Origin: UBA5070 sp035352895
GTDB lineage: Bacteria; Fibrobacterota; Fibrobacteria; UBA5070
Direction of reading: 5' to 3'
Assembly: GCA_035352895.1 (NCBI GenBank)
Contig: DAOPYN010000012.1
Location: forward strand, 1 to 64,000
DNA: 64,000 bases
Shown: one piece after another, positions 24,400 to 32,148 of the stretch
Position numbering within the stretch: position 1 is the first letter of the stretch
Layout: each line of letters opens with the position of its first letter
Notes under the pieces: model-generated
What the model saw: only the letters and a program-made list of their open reading frames with translations
What the model was told of the DNA's origin: nothing
Databases searched by the model: none
Program-made: the position numbers and the translations under genes

Positions 24400-24975
24400 A
24401 TGAGACTCGAACAGACCTGCCCTCAGGGCACAGCGCATCGTGGGATCACCGGAGCGAGCAGGAAGGGACCTCCCCGCATCCTGGCGTTCACCGGAGACGG
24501 GAAGGGCAAGACCACCGCCGCCGCGGGGATGGTCCTGCGCGGACTCGCCGCGGGTATGCGGGTGCTTGTCGTGCAATTCGTGAAAAGCCGTCCCAGCGGG
24601 GAAATGTCCTTGCTCGCGACCTTGGGCGCCCATGTGGAGGTTTCGGGAATGGGCTTCGTGCCTCCCAGGACCAATCCCCAATGGCCTGCCCATTTCGAGG
24701 CCGCGCGCCGAGGACTGCTTTCCGCGGCCGTGGCCGTGGGATCCGGAAGCTGGGACATGGTGGTGCTGGACGAGATCGGATCGGCCCTGGCGCACCGACT
24801 GGTGGAGGATTCCGAGATCCACGATCTGATGGAGGCCAACGGAAGCATCCTGGTCCTCACGGGTCGCGGCATTCCCCATGGCTTGCAGGAGCGCTGCGAT
24901 ACCGTTTCGCGGATCGATTGCGTGAAGCACGCCTACCAGCGAGGCATTCCCTCCCAGGTGGGGGTGGAGCGGTGA
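24400..24975 (+). CDS. cobO: Cob(I)alamin/cobyrinate adenosyltransferase, CobO/BtuR type
   Basis: A 191-residue P-loop protein. The Walker A loop TGDGKGKTTAAAG spans residues 31-43, VVLDEIG is the Walker B equivalent and LTGRG lies in the C-terminal part, all typical of the CobA/CobO/BtuR adenosyltransferases. It adds the 5'-deoxyadenosyl group to cobalt. It is the first gene under the B12 riboswitch. The first 25 residues precede the domain and vary in the family. Its stop overlaps the GTG of cbiA. Confidence 0.94.
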   Translation: MRLEQTCPQGTAHRGITGASRKGPPRILAFTGDGKGKTTAAAGMVLRGLAAGMRVLVVQFVKSRPSGEMSLLATLGAHVEVSGMGFVPPRTNPQWPAHFEAARRGLLSAAVAVGSGSWDMVVLDEIGSALAHRLVEDSEIHDLMEANGSILVLTGRGIPHGLQERCDTVSRIDCVKHAYQRGIPSQVGVER

Positions 24976-26321
24976 AGGGCCTGGTGGTGGCCGCCGCGGG
25001 ATCCGGATCGGGGAAGACATCCGTCACCTGTGGTCTGGCGAGATCGCTGTCGCGGCGAGGTGTAGCGGTGCGGACGGCCAAGTGCGGTCCGGATTTCCTG
25101 GATCCTCTCTGGCTCGCCAAGGCCTCCGGGAAGGCCTGTCGGAATCTGGATCCCTGGATGATGTCTCCGGGGTACATCCGTTCGTTGGCCCGGCAATCCG
25201 AAGAGGCCGGGGAATTCCTGCTTGTGGAAGGGGTGATGGGACTCTACGACTCCGTGGATCCGCGTTCCGACGAGGGCTCCACGTTCGATGTCGCACGGAT
25301 CCTGGATCTGCCGGTGCTTCTGGTGCTGGACGCGCGTGCGCAAGCCAGGACCTTCGCCGCCGTGGTCCAGGGATTGCGGGATTTCGGTCCGGCCCCCATC
25401 GTGGGCGTGGTGGCCAATCGGGTGGGATCCGACCACCATGGTCGGATTCTGTCGCAGGCGCTGGGATCCAGGGGCCTTCCGCCCCTCGTGGGCTGGATCG
25501 CGGAAGGGGAGCTTCCGTCGCTTCCCGAACGGCACCTGGGATTGGCCACCGAGTCGATCCCCGAATCCCTCCTCGACGTCCTCGCGGATGCGATTGAAGA
25601 ACGGATCGGTCTTGCCTGGGCCGACATTCCATCCTCCGCAGCGGACCGATCCGCACCGTCCGTCGCACCGCTTCCGGGATCCGTCCGGATGGCCGTGTCG
25701 ATGGACGAAGCCTTCCTGTTCCGGTATCCCGACCAGATGGAGGCCCTCGAGGCAGCCGGGGTGGAACTGGTTCCCACCTCACCCATCCGCGACGGCGCTC
25801 TGCCCAGGGGGATCCATGGCCTTTGGCTCTGCGGAGGGTATCCGGAGCTCCATGCCCAGAGGATCTCGCGGAACGCGACCTACCTGGAGGATCTGCGGAA
25901 CTTCTGCGACGGAAACCGTCCCGTGCTAGCCGAATGCGGAGGGATGATGCTCCTGTCCCGATCCATCGTGGACGCGCAGGGCCAGGAGCACGGCATGGCG
26001 GACGTGCTCGGCTCGCGCTCCCGCATGGGGGCGCGGTTGTCGGCCCTGGGGCACGTGGAAGTGGATGTGGCCGGGGATTTCTGGCTTTCCGGTGCGGGCG
26101 CCCTGCGGGGACACGAATTCCACTGGGGAACCCTGGAGGCGCCGCCCCGGGGATGGGACCCCCTTTTCGATCGGGCGACGGCCAGGGGAAAGGCTTCCGG
26201 GGACGGTTGGCGCCGAGGCAAGGTGGCCGCGACCTGGATGCATCTGCACCTGGCGAGCCGACCCGAGGCGATCCGGAGCTGGGTGCGCGCGATGCAGGAG
26301 GTGGAACCATGGAATGCCTGA
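24972..26321 (+). CDS. cbiA: Cobyrinate a,c-diamide synthase
   Basis: About 449 residues with two parts. The N-terminal dethiobiotin-synthetase-like ATPase has AAAGSGSGKTSVT near residue 9. The C-terminal class I glutamine-amidotransferase has the catalytic cysteine in LAECGGMMLL (around residue 320) and a His in the last 70 residues. It amidates the a and c side chains of cobyrinate using glutamine and ATP. The GTG start overlaps the cobO stop (GTGA). Confidence 0.95.
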   Translation: MKGLVVAAAGSGSGKTSVTCGLARSLSRRGVAVRTAKCGPDFLDPLWLAKASGKACRNLDPWMMSPGYIRSLARQSEEAGEFLLVEGVMGLYDSVDPRSDEGSTFDVARILDLPVLLVLDARAQARTFAAVVQGLRDFGPAPIVGVVANRVGSDHHGRILSQALGSRGLPPLVGWIAEGELPSLPERHLGLATESIPESLLDVLADAIEERIGLAWADIPSSAADRSAPSVAPLPGSVRMAVSMDEAFLFRYPDQMEALEAAGVELVPTSPIRDGALPRGIHGLWLCGGYPELHAQRISRNATYLEDLRNFCDGNRPVLAECGGMMLLSRSIVDAQGQEHGMADVLGSRSRMGARLSALGHVEVDVAGDFWLSGAGALRGHEFHWGTLEAPPRGWDPLFDRATARGKASGDGWRRGKVAATWMHLHLASRPEAIRSWVRAMQEVEPWNA

Positions 26322-26980
26322 TGAACCGGATCCTTGCGGCTCCTCTGAGCGGCGAGGAGATCGAACGGCGAAGTTTCGAGAGGATCGACGCCGAAGGCGT
26401 CCGTCCGGGATACTCGAACGAGGAATGGATCCTGGTGCGCCGCCTGATCCACACCTGTGGCGATCCGTCGCTGGGGCGTTGCGTTCGTTTTCGCGGGAAT
26501 TGGGCGGAGTCCGGTGTGCAGGCGCTACGATCCCGAGCACGCATCTATTGCGACAGCTCCATGATCGCCTCGGGGATCTCCCTGGCCAGGTTGCGGGAGG
26601 TGAATCCGTCCTACACCCGGGACCACATCGTGGTGCGGGTGGCGGACCCTGCCGTGGCCGAGCTGGCAGCGGCGGAAGGTCTGCCCCGGTCGCTGTTCGC
26701 GGTCCGTTCGTGCGCCTCGTGGCTGGAGGGCTCCATCGCGCTCTTCGGGAACGCGCCCGTGGGTCTGGCGGAATTGATGCGCATACACATGGAAGACGGA
26801 ATCCGTCCGGCATGGACCGGCGCCATGCCCGTGGGGTTCGTGCACGTGATGGAAAGCAAGGAGGAGTTCCTCCGAAGCGATCTGGACGGCGTGGCCGTCG
26901 CGGGACTTCGTGGAGGGAGTCCGCTGGCCGTCGCTTCGCTCCACGCCCTCTGTTCGATCGCCAAGGAGATGCATCCATGA
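26309..26980 (+). CDS. cbiC: Cobalt-precorrin-8 methylmutase
   Basis: A 223-residue CbiC/CobH protein. Characteristic segments are RRLIHTCGD (with the catalytic-region His), IYCDSSMIASGI and PAWTGAMPVGFV. It moves the methyl group from C-11 to C-12 to form cobyrinate. AGGAGG lies about seven bases before the ATG at 26309, which overlaps the end of cbiA by 13 bases; an ATG at 26321 is an alternative. Confidence 0.94.
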   Translation: MECLMNRILAAPLSGEEIERRSFERIDAEGVRPGYSNEEWILVRRLIHTCGDPSLGRCVRFRGNWAESGVQALRSRARIYCDSSMIASGISLARLREVNPSYTRDHIVVRVADPAVAELAAAEGLPRSLFAVRSCASWLEGSIALFGNAPVGLAELMRIHMEDGIRPAWTGAMPVGFVHVMESKEEFLRSDLDGVAVAGLRGGSPLAVASLHALCSIAKEMHP

Positions 26981-27342
26981 AAAAGCATGTCGTCCTGTTC
27001 GGGCATGGAAGCCGCGCATCGGGCTCCGATCTCGCCATCCGCGCGGTCGCCCGCGATCTTGGCCAGCGCACAGGTTGGGAGGTGCTGGTCGCCCACATGG
27101 AACTGGCCAAGCCCTCCCTTCCCGAAGTGGTGCGGTCGCTTGTCCAGAAAGGAATCCGGAGCGTTTCGGTGGTTCCCTACTTCCTGCACGTGGGGATCCA
27201 TCTGCGCGAGGACATCCCCGCTCTGCTGGACGGAATCCGCGCGGAACATCCGGGACTGCAGCTGGTCCTGACGGAGCCGTTGGGGTACGATCCCTCCCTG
27301 GCCCAGATCCTGGAAGATCGGGTCCGAGAGGCCGCCGCGTGA
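26977..27342 (+). CDS. cbiX: Sirohydrochlorin cobaltochelatase, short CbiX type
   Basis: A 121-residue single-domain chelatase of the small CbiX kind. The metal-binding histidine is in FGHGSR (His10), and a second His lies in VVPYFLHVGIHLREDI. The protein must form a dimer to build the active site. It inserts cobalt into sirohydrochlorin at the first committed step of the anaerobic pathway. It overlaps cbiC by four bases. Confidence 0.93.
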   Translation: MKKHVVLFGHGSRASGSDLAIRAVARDLGQRTGWEVLVAHMELAKPSLPEVVRSLVQKGIRSVSVVPYFLHVGIHLREDIPALLDGIRAEHPGLQLVLTEPLGYDPSLAQILEDRVREAAA

Positions 27343-28355
27343 GCGCCTCCACGGGAACCTGCGCCGCCGCGGCCGCCGCCGCCGCCGCGGAGCATTGGCT
27401 GGGCAGGCCGTGCCGCGAGGTGGAGGTGACCTTGCCGGACGATTCCACCATGCGGTTGGATGTGGAGGAAACGGAGCGGGACTTGTTGGGGGCGACCTCG
27501 GTGGTCCGCAAGCCCCCCAACGACGATCCCGATGCCACGCGGAATCTGCCCGTCAAGGTGAGGATCGTACCAGGAGCGTGCCGTGGAATCCGCTTCCTGG
27601 CCGGTTGGGGGGTGGGAAAGGTCACCCGCCCGGGCCTCAGGTTGGAGCCGGGGGAGGCTGCGATCAATCCCGAGCCCAGACGGATGATCGGACAGGAATT
27701 GGAATCCCGGGGACTTCGCGACTGTCTGGTGGTGGTATCCGTTCCCGGAGGCGTGGATGTCGCGTCGCGGACCTTCAACGGAAGACTCGGGATCGAAGGG
27801 GGAATCTCCATCCTGGGGACATCGGGACGCGTGCGTCCCTTTTCGGTCGAAGCGGTGGTGGAATCCACGCGGATGCAGATGGATCTGGCCCGTGCGGCAG
27901 GTTGGGACCACCTCTGCCTGGTGCCGGGGCACATCGGTGCTCGTGCCCTGGGCGCCACCGGGGAATTCCATCCCGATCAGATCGTGGAAGTATCCAATTT
28001 CTGGGGCGAGGCATTGGATCATGCGGGTCGGATCGGGATCCGGTCCCTCCTCCTGTCCGGACATCCCGGAAAACTCGCCAAGCTCGCCCAAGGGCAATGG
28101 AACACCCATTCGTCGGAAGGATCCACCGCCGTCGGTGCGGTACGGAATCTGGCTTTGGAAATGGGGCTTGTCCCGGATTGCGGGAATGCTTCGGTGGATG
28201 GGATCTTCCTCTCCTTGGAGCCGACTTCGCGTCGCGTGCTGGGAGATCAACTGGCCCGCCACGTGGTCAGGATCGCGTCCGCGCGGGTGGGGATTCCCTG
28301 CGGTGTTCGATTGACCGGATACGACGGGTCGATCTTGGGCGAGGCACGTCCGTGA
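27339..28355 (+). CDS. cbiD: Cobalt-precorrin-5B C1-methyltransferase
   Basis: About 338 residues with the CbiD features: an N-terminal STGTC followed by an alanine run (residues 8-16), FNGRLGIEGGISILGTSG (nucleotide-binding region) and CNASVDG-like GNASVDGIFLS. It methylates C-1 of the corrin precursor in the anaerobic pathway. The GTG start overlaps the cbiX stop. The alanine run replaces the shorter AAAA of other CbiD proteins. Confidence 0.93.
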   Translation: MSASTGTCAAAAAAAAAEHWLGRPCREVEVTLPDDSTMRLDVEETERDLLGATSVVRKPPNDDPDATRNLPVKVRIVPGACRGIRFLAGWGVGKVTRPGLRLEPGEAAINPEPRRMIGQELESRGLRDCLVVVSVPGGVDVASRTFNGRLGIEGGISILGTSGRVRPFSVEAVVESTRMQMDLARAAGWDHLCLVPGHIGARALGATGEFHPDQIVEVSNFWGEALDHAGRIGIRSLLLSGHPGKLAKLAQGQWNTHSSEGSTAVGAVRNLALEMGLVPDCGNASVDGIFLSLEPTSRRVLGDQLARHVVRIASARVGIPCGVRLTGYDGSILGEARP

Positions 28356-28966
28356 TCAGCGTCGTGGGCTGCGGACCTGGCCATCGCGAAGGATTCACCG
28401 TGGAGGCTCTGCGTGTCGTCCGGCAGTCGGAGGTCCTGATCGGAGCGCCTCATCTCCTGGAGATTTTCGACCGGCATCCTGGCCAACGCTTGCCTGTGGT
28501 GCGCTCCATCGACGCTTTGGAGATCCTCCGGAAGCATGTGGACAAAAAATGTGCGGTCCTGGTGAGTGGTGATCCGGGTCTGGCGAGTCTGGGAGCGAAG
28601 GTTCGGGAGTATTTCGGCGGCCAGGTGCGGGTCGTGCCGGGCGTTTCCTCCGCCCAGGCGGCTTGCGCCGTGGCCGGATGGCCATGGGAAGGCGCAGGAT
28701 TCTTCTCGCTCCACGCCCAGGGGGGCGGCCTTCCGGATCCGGATCGGTTGCGGGGTTTGCGATCCCTCGTGGTTCTCGGTGGAGGCGACCGATCGGCGCG
28801 GGAATTGGCTTCCTGGCTGGAAGCCGATGGCGGGGATTGGGAGTGCGCCTGGGTCCGCGACATCGGGTCGGGCTCGGAGAGCCTCCAGGTCGCGAGTGGA
28901 TCGGAACTGGAAAACGTCGATGGCCGGGGACGCGTGGTGTTCCTGGCGCGCAGGAGGGTGCCATGA
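28352..28966 (+). CDS. cbiE: Cobalt-precorrin-7 C5-methyltransferase, CbiE type
   Basis: About 204 residues of the tetrapyrrole methylase fold. VVGCGPGH is the N-terminal loop, QSEVLIGAPHLL follows, and VSGDPGLASLG and VPGVSSAQAACA are the SAM-site strands. In other bacteria CbiE is paired with, or fused to, CbiT for C-15 methylation and decarboxylation; no CbiT is encoded here. The GTG start overlaps cbiD. Confidence 0.92.
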   Translation: MISVVGCGPGHREGFTVEALRVVRQSEVLIGAPHLLEIFDRHPGQRLPVVRSIDALEILRKHVDKKCAVLVSGDPGLASLGAKVREYFGGQVRVVPGVSSAQAACAVAGWPWEGAGFFSLHAQGGGLPDPDRLRGLRSLVVLGGGDRSARELASWLEADGGDWECAWVRDIGSGSESLQVASGSELENVDGRGRVVFLARRRVP

Positions 28967-29682
28967 GCGGGAAGGGAACTCTGTGGGGGATCGGGGTGGG
29001 GCCGGGGGACCCGGAACTGGTCACCATGAAGGGCTCGAGGGTGCTCGGCTCCGTGCGCCATGTGATCGCGCCGGTCGCTCGCATCAAATCGGAAAGCCTG
29101 GCCTTGTCCATCGCCAAGCCCCATCTGCGGCCGGATGCGACGGTGCACGAGAGGGAGTTTCCCATGATCCGTTCGCGCCAGGAGCGAACCGCCCGCTGGG
29201 AGGAGGCGGCCAGCCTCGCGCTGGGCATCCTTGCCAAGGGCGAGGATGTCGCCTTTCCCACCTTGGGAGATCCGTCGCTCTATTCCACCTGGATCTATTT
29301 CGCCAGGTCGGTGCGGGATCTGGATGCGGATGTGACGATTTCCGTCATTCCGGGGATTCCCTCGTTCTGCGCCGCGGCGGCCGCAACCGGGGAAGTCCTT
29401 GCCGAGGAAGAACAGATCCTGACCATCGTTCCCGCTTCCGCGGACGACACGGAGGCGGTGCGTCGCGCCCTCCAGGCGGGTCCCGCGGTCCTGATGAAGG
29501 TCGGAGACCGTGCGGCGGCCCTGCACGATCTTCTGCGGGAAATGGATCGCGACGCTCGTGCCGTCCTGGCCACCCGCGTGGGACTACCCGGCGAAGAATT
29601 CCGCCGTGGCGCGGAAATCGCGCAGGTTCCATCCAAGGGTGCCTACCTCTCCTTGATCCTCGCCGGAAAGGATTCGGCATGA
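28963..29682 (+). CDS. cbiL: Cobalt-precorrin-2 C20-methyltransferase
   Basis: A 239-residue tetrapyrrole methylase. IGVGPGDPELVTMKG is the first SAM loop, FPTLGDPSLYSTW and IPGIPSFCAAAA are typical of the C-20 enzymes. It adds the first peripheral methyl group specific to the corrin branch. The start overlaps the cbiE stop by four bases. Confidence 0.94.
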   Translation: MSGKGTLWGIGVGPGDPELVTMKGSRVLGSVRHVIAPVARIKSESLALSIAKPHLRPDATVHEREFPMIRSRQERTARWEEAASLALGILAKGEDVAFPTLGDPSLYSTWIYFARSVRDLDADVTISVIPGIPSFCAAAAATGEVLAEEEQILTIVPASADDTEAVRRALQAGPAVLMKVGDRAAALHDLLREMDRDARAVLATRVGLPGEEFRRGAEIAQVPSKGAYLSLILAGKDSA

Positions 29683-30446
29683 TCCACTTCGTGGGGGCCG
29701 GACCCGGGGATCCGGAGCTTCTGACCTGCAAGGCCGAGCGGATTCTCTACTCCTGCCAGGTCTGCATCTGGGCCGGGTCCCTGGTGAATCCGGAAATCCT
29801 GGATGTCCTGGATCCGCGATGCCGGGTGGTCGATTCGTCTTCCCTGGACCTGGAGGCGACCACACACCTGATGGTTCAGGCGCATCGCGAAGGACTGGAC
29901 GTGGTGCGCCTGCACACCGGCGATCCGTCGCTCTTCGGAGCCATCGCCGAGCAGATCCGCGCATTGGATCAGGAAGGGATCCCTTGGGAGATCGTTCCCG
30001 GAGTCTCCAGTTTCCAGGCTGCGGCGGCGGCGCTGGGAGTGGAACTGACCGCACCCGAAGTGTCGCAGGCGGTGGTGCTCTGCCGGTCGCCCGGTCGGAC
30101 TCCGGTACCCGAAGGACAAAAACCGTCTGACTTTGCCGCATCCAACGCCACCCTCTGCCTGTTCCTTTCCGCCTCTTCGCTGGAATCGGAACTTCGCGAC
30201 ATCGCCAAATCGCGCGGTGAGCATGGCCCGGCGGCGGCGGTCTGGCGGGCCTCGTGGCCGGACCAGGTGGTGGTGCGGGGCACCCTGGGAAACCTGGCCG
30301 CGAAGGTCAGGGAGGCGGGTTTCGATCGCCAGATCCTGGTGGTGGTGGGGGAGGCGTTGAGCGGGCTGGGCGGGCGTTCGCGCTTGTACGATCCCGAGTT
30401 CTCCCACGGTTGGAGATCGGCGCGCGTCACCGGGGAGGGCGACTGA
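29679..30446 (+). CDS. cbiF: Cobalt-precorrin-4 C11-methyltransferase
   Basis: A 255-residue tetrapyrrole methylase of the CbiF/CobM group. It has FVGAGPGDPELLTCKAER, the WAGSLVNPEIL stretch diagnostic of C-11 enzymes, HTGDPSLFGAI and VPGVSSFQAAAA. It overlaps cbiL by four bases. One base separates it from the cbiM start. Confidence 0.94.
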   Translation: MIHFVGAGPGDPELLTCKAERILYSCQVCIWAGSLVNPEILDVLDPRCRVVDSSSLDLEATTHLMVQAHREGLDVVRLHTGDPSLFGAIAEQIRALDQEGIPWEIVPGVSSFQAAAAALGVELTAPEVSQAVVLCRSPGRTPVPEGQKPSDFAASNATLCLFLSASSLESELRDIAKSRGEHGPAAAVWRASWPDQVVVRGTLGNLAAKVREAGFDRQILVVVGEALSGLGGRSRLYDPEFSHGWRSARVTGEGD

Positions 30447-30447
30447 G

Positions 30448-31098
30448 ATGCACATCGCCGAAGGCTATCTGCCCTGGAAACATGCCCTGGGATGGACCGG
30501 GATCGCCCTTCCATTCTGGATCCACGGAATCCGCAAGGTCTCCAGGGCGATGACGGAGGCTCCCCGGCGACGCCTGGAACTGGGGGCGGCGGGAGGGTTC
30601 GCCTTCCTGCTGTCCGCCTTGAAGATCCCGTCGTTGGCGGGGAGCAGCTCGCATCCCACCGGCATCGCCCTTGGGGCGGTGAGGTCGGGTCCATCCGAAA
30701 TGGCGGTCGTGGGAACCATCGTCCTGGTCTTCCAGGCGTTGGTCCTCGCGCATGGAGGAATCACCACGCTGGGTGCGAACGCGTTCGCCATGGCCGTGGT
30801 GGGAGGCTGGACTGCCTGGGGGGTCTTTCGCCTCGGAGGCCGATGCGGGTGGGGGGAAGGAGTGGTGCTGTTTCTGGCCGCCGCCCTTTCCGATCTCGCC
30901 ACCTACCTCACCACGGCCTTCCAACTCGCGATCGCCTTCGGGGGAGATCGAGGGGGATTTTTCGCCGCCTTTCCGAAATTCGTGGGGATCTTCGCCCTGA
31001 CCCAGGTGCCTCTGGCCATCGCGGAAGGAATGCTCACGGTGTTCGTGGTGCGCCTGGCCCGTACCCGCACGGAAACCGCGTTGGAGACGGTCGCATGA
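30448..31098 (+). CDS. cbiM: Cobalt ECF transporter S component CbiM
   Basis: A 216-residue protein with about six membrane helices. The N-terminal MHIAEGYLP positions the metal-binding His2 exactly as in CbiM/NikM proteins, and a further conserved block is SSSHPTGIALGA. It captures Co(II) for the energy-coupling-factor transporter made with CbiN, CbiQ and the CbiO domain encoded downstream. Confidence 0.95.
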   Translation: MHIAEGYLPWKHALGWTGIALPFWIHGIRKVSRAMTEAPRRRLELGAAGGFAFLLSALKIPSLAGSSSHPTGIALGAVRSGPSEMAVVGTIVLVFQALVLAHGGITTLGANAFAMAVVGGWTAWGVFRLGGRCGWGEGVVLFLAAALSDLATYLTTAFQLAIAFGGDRGGFFAAFPKFVGIFALTQVPLAIAEGMLTVFVVRLARTRTETALETVA

Positions 31099-31370
31099 CC
31101 CTGCGCGGCATGGTTTGGCCCACGGGAGTCGCCGCGCTCGTGGTGGCTGCTGTCCTGGTCCACTGGAGCGCCGGAGATGGCGATCCGATCGGTGCCGACG
31201 ACCGGGCCCGGGAAGAAGTGCACCGGATGGCGCCCGGATACAATCCATCGCGAGAACCGCTTTGGCAGCCTGCTTCCATAAGGCAGGAGTCCCTACTGTT
31301 CGCGGGCCAAGCCGCGTTCGGGCTTCTCCTCCTGGTCTATTCCGTGCATCGGTTGCGGAGCGATCCATGA
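31095..31370 (+). CDS. cbiN: Cobalt transport protein CbiN
   Basis: A 91-residue protein with a membrane helix at each end and a periplasmic loop between, the typical CbiN topology. The loop includes an acidic-rich DDRAREEV and YNPSREPLW. It assists metal loading into CbiM. It overlaps cbiM by four bases. Confidence 0.88.
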   Translation: MTLRGMVWPTGVAALVVAAVLVHWSAGDGDPIGADDRAREEVHRMAPGYNPSREPLWQPASIRQESLLFAGQAAFGLLLLVYSVHRLRSDP

Positions 31371-31401
31371 TCCCGGATCCTTCCGAAGGGAGCGGACCCG
31401 G

Positions 31402-32148
31402 ATGATCCTGCGCAGGATGCTGGAGCGTTCCACCCATCATCCGCTCGCCGCGCATTCCGCGGCGGTGATCGTGGTCTGGGCCGGTACCGTGGTGGTGGCC
31501 CAGCTCGCCCAGGGTGCAGCGTCCCACCTGATCCTGCTGGGAATCCTCGCCTTGTTGGGTTTCCTCGTCGATGTCGATTTCCGTCTGTGGGGAAAGTCCC
31601 TGGGAGCCATCGGTCTGATGACCGGATCGGCGCTCCTGGCCCTGGCGGTGGGATGGCGGAACGGGCATCCCTCCTGGGATCCCGAGGCGGCGACGTCGGC
31701 CCTCCGTGCCTTCGGGAGGTCGATGGTCTGCGCCGGTGCCACCCTCCTGATGGCCCAGACGGTTCCGTTCTCCCGTTGGCTCGCCGTCCTGGAGCGCCTC
31801 GGGGTTCCCGCCGGGGTGGTGGAACTGGTGGGTCTGGTGCATCGGGCCATCCTCGTGTTGGAAGATTCCTTGGCGGGCGTCCAACGGGGAATGGCCTGCC
31901 GGAACGCCTTCGCGCACCGGGGAGGTTCTCCCCAGGCGTGGCGGCTCGGTGTGGTTTCCCTGTTCCTTCGCAGCCAGAAAATGGCCATCCGACAGGAGCG
32001 TGCCCTGGAAAGTCGAGGCTGGACCGATCGCCTGGGTGTCCGGCGATCCGCCATCCGATGGTGGTGTTGGTCCACGGCGGTCGCCTTCCTGGGGGTTCTT
32101 GGAATGGCCGTGGGGATCTCCTGGCTGGAGCGCGGACATGCCCTGTGA
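31402..32148 (+). CDS. cbiQ: Cobalt ECF transporter T component CbiQ
   Basis: A 248-residue membrane protein with five or so helices. Near the C-terminus are the two short cytoplasmic coupling motifs: AGVQRGMACRNAF and ERALESRGW, the latter being the Ala-x-x-x-Arg-Gly type contact with the ATPase. AAGGGAG lies about 12 bases before the ATG. The stop lies inside the next gene by 11 bases. Confidence 0.93.
   Translation: MILRRMLERSTHHPLAAHSAAVIVVWAGTVVVAQLAQGAASHLILLGILALLGFLVDVDFRLWGKSLGAIGLMTGSALLALAVGWRNGHPSWDPEAATSALRAFGRSMVCAGATLLMAQTVPFSRWLAVLERLGVPAGVVELVGLVHRAILVLEDSLAGVQRGMACRNAFAHRGGSPQAWRLGVVSLFLRSQKMAIRQERALESRGWTDRLGVRRSAIRWWCWSTAVAFLGVLGMAVGISWLERGHAL

Noticed and set aside
22174..25020. 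A 948-codon open frame on the minus strand, opposite the Ter end, rmuC, riboswitch and cobO/cbiA start.
   Set aside because: It is a high-GC shadow frame: proline-, arginine- and glycine-rich without domains, and it crosses real genes on both strands.
27360..27390. The GCC/GCG run at the start of cbiD as a slippage-prone phase-variable tract.
   Set aside because: It codes for the alanine helix expected at this place in CbiD and mixes GCC and GCG codons, and a triplet change would not shift the frame.
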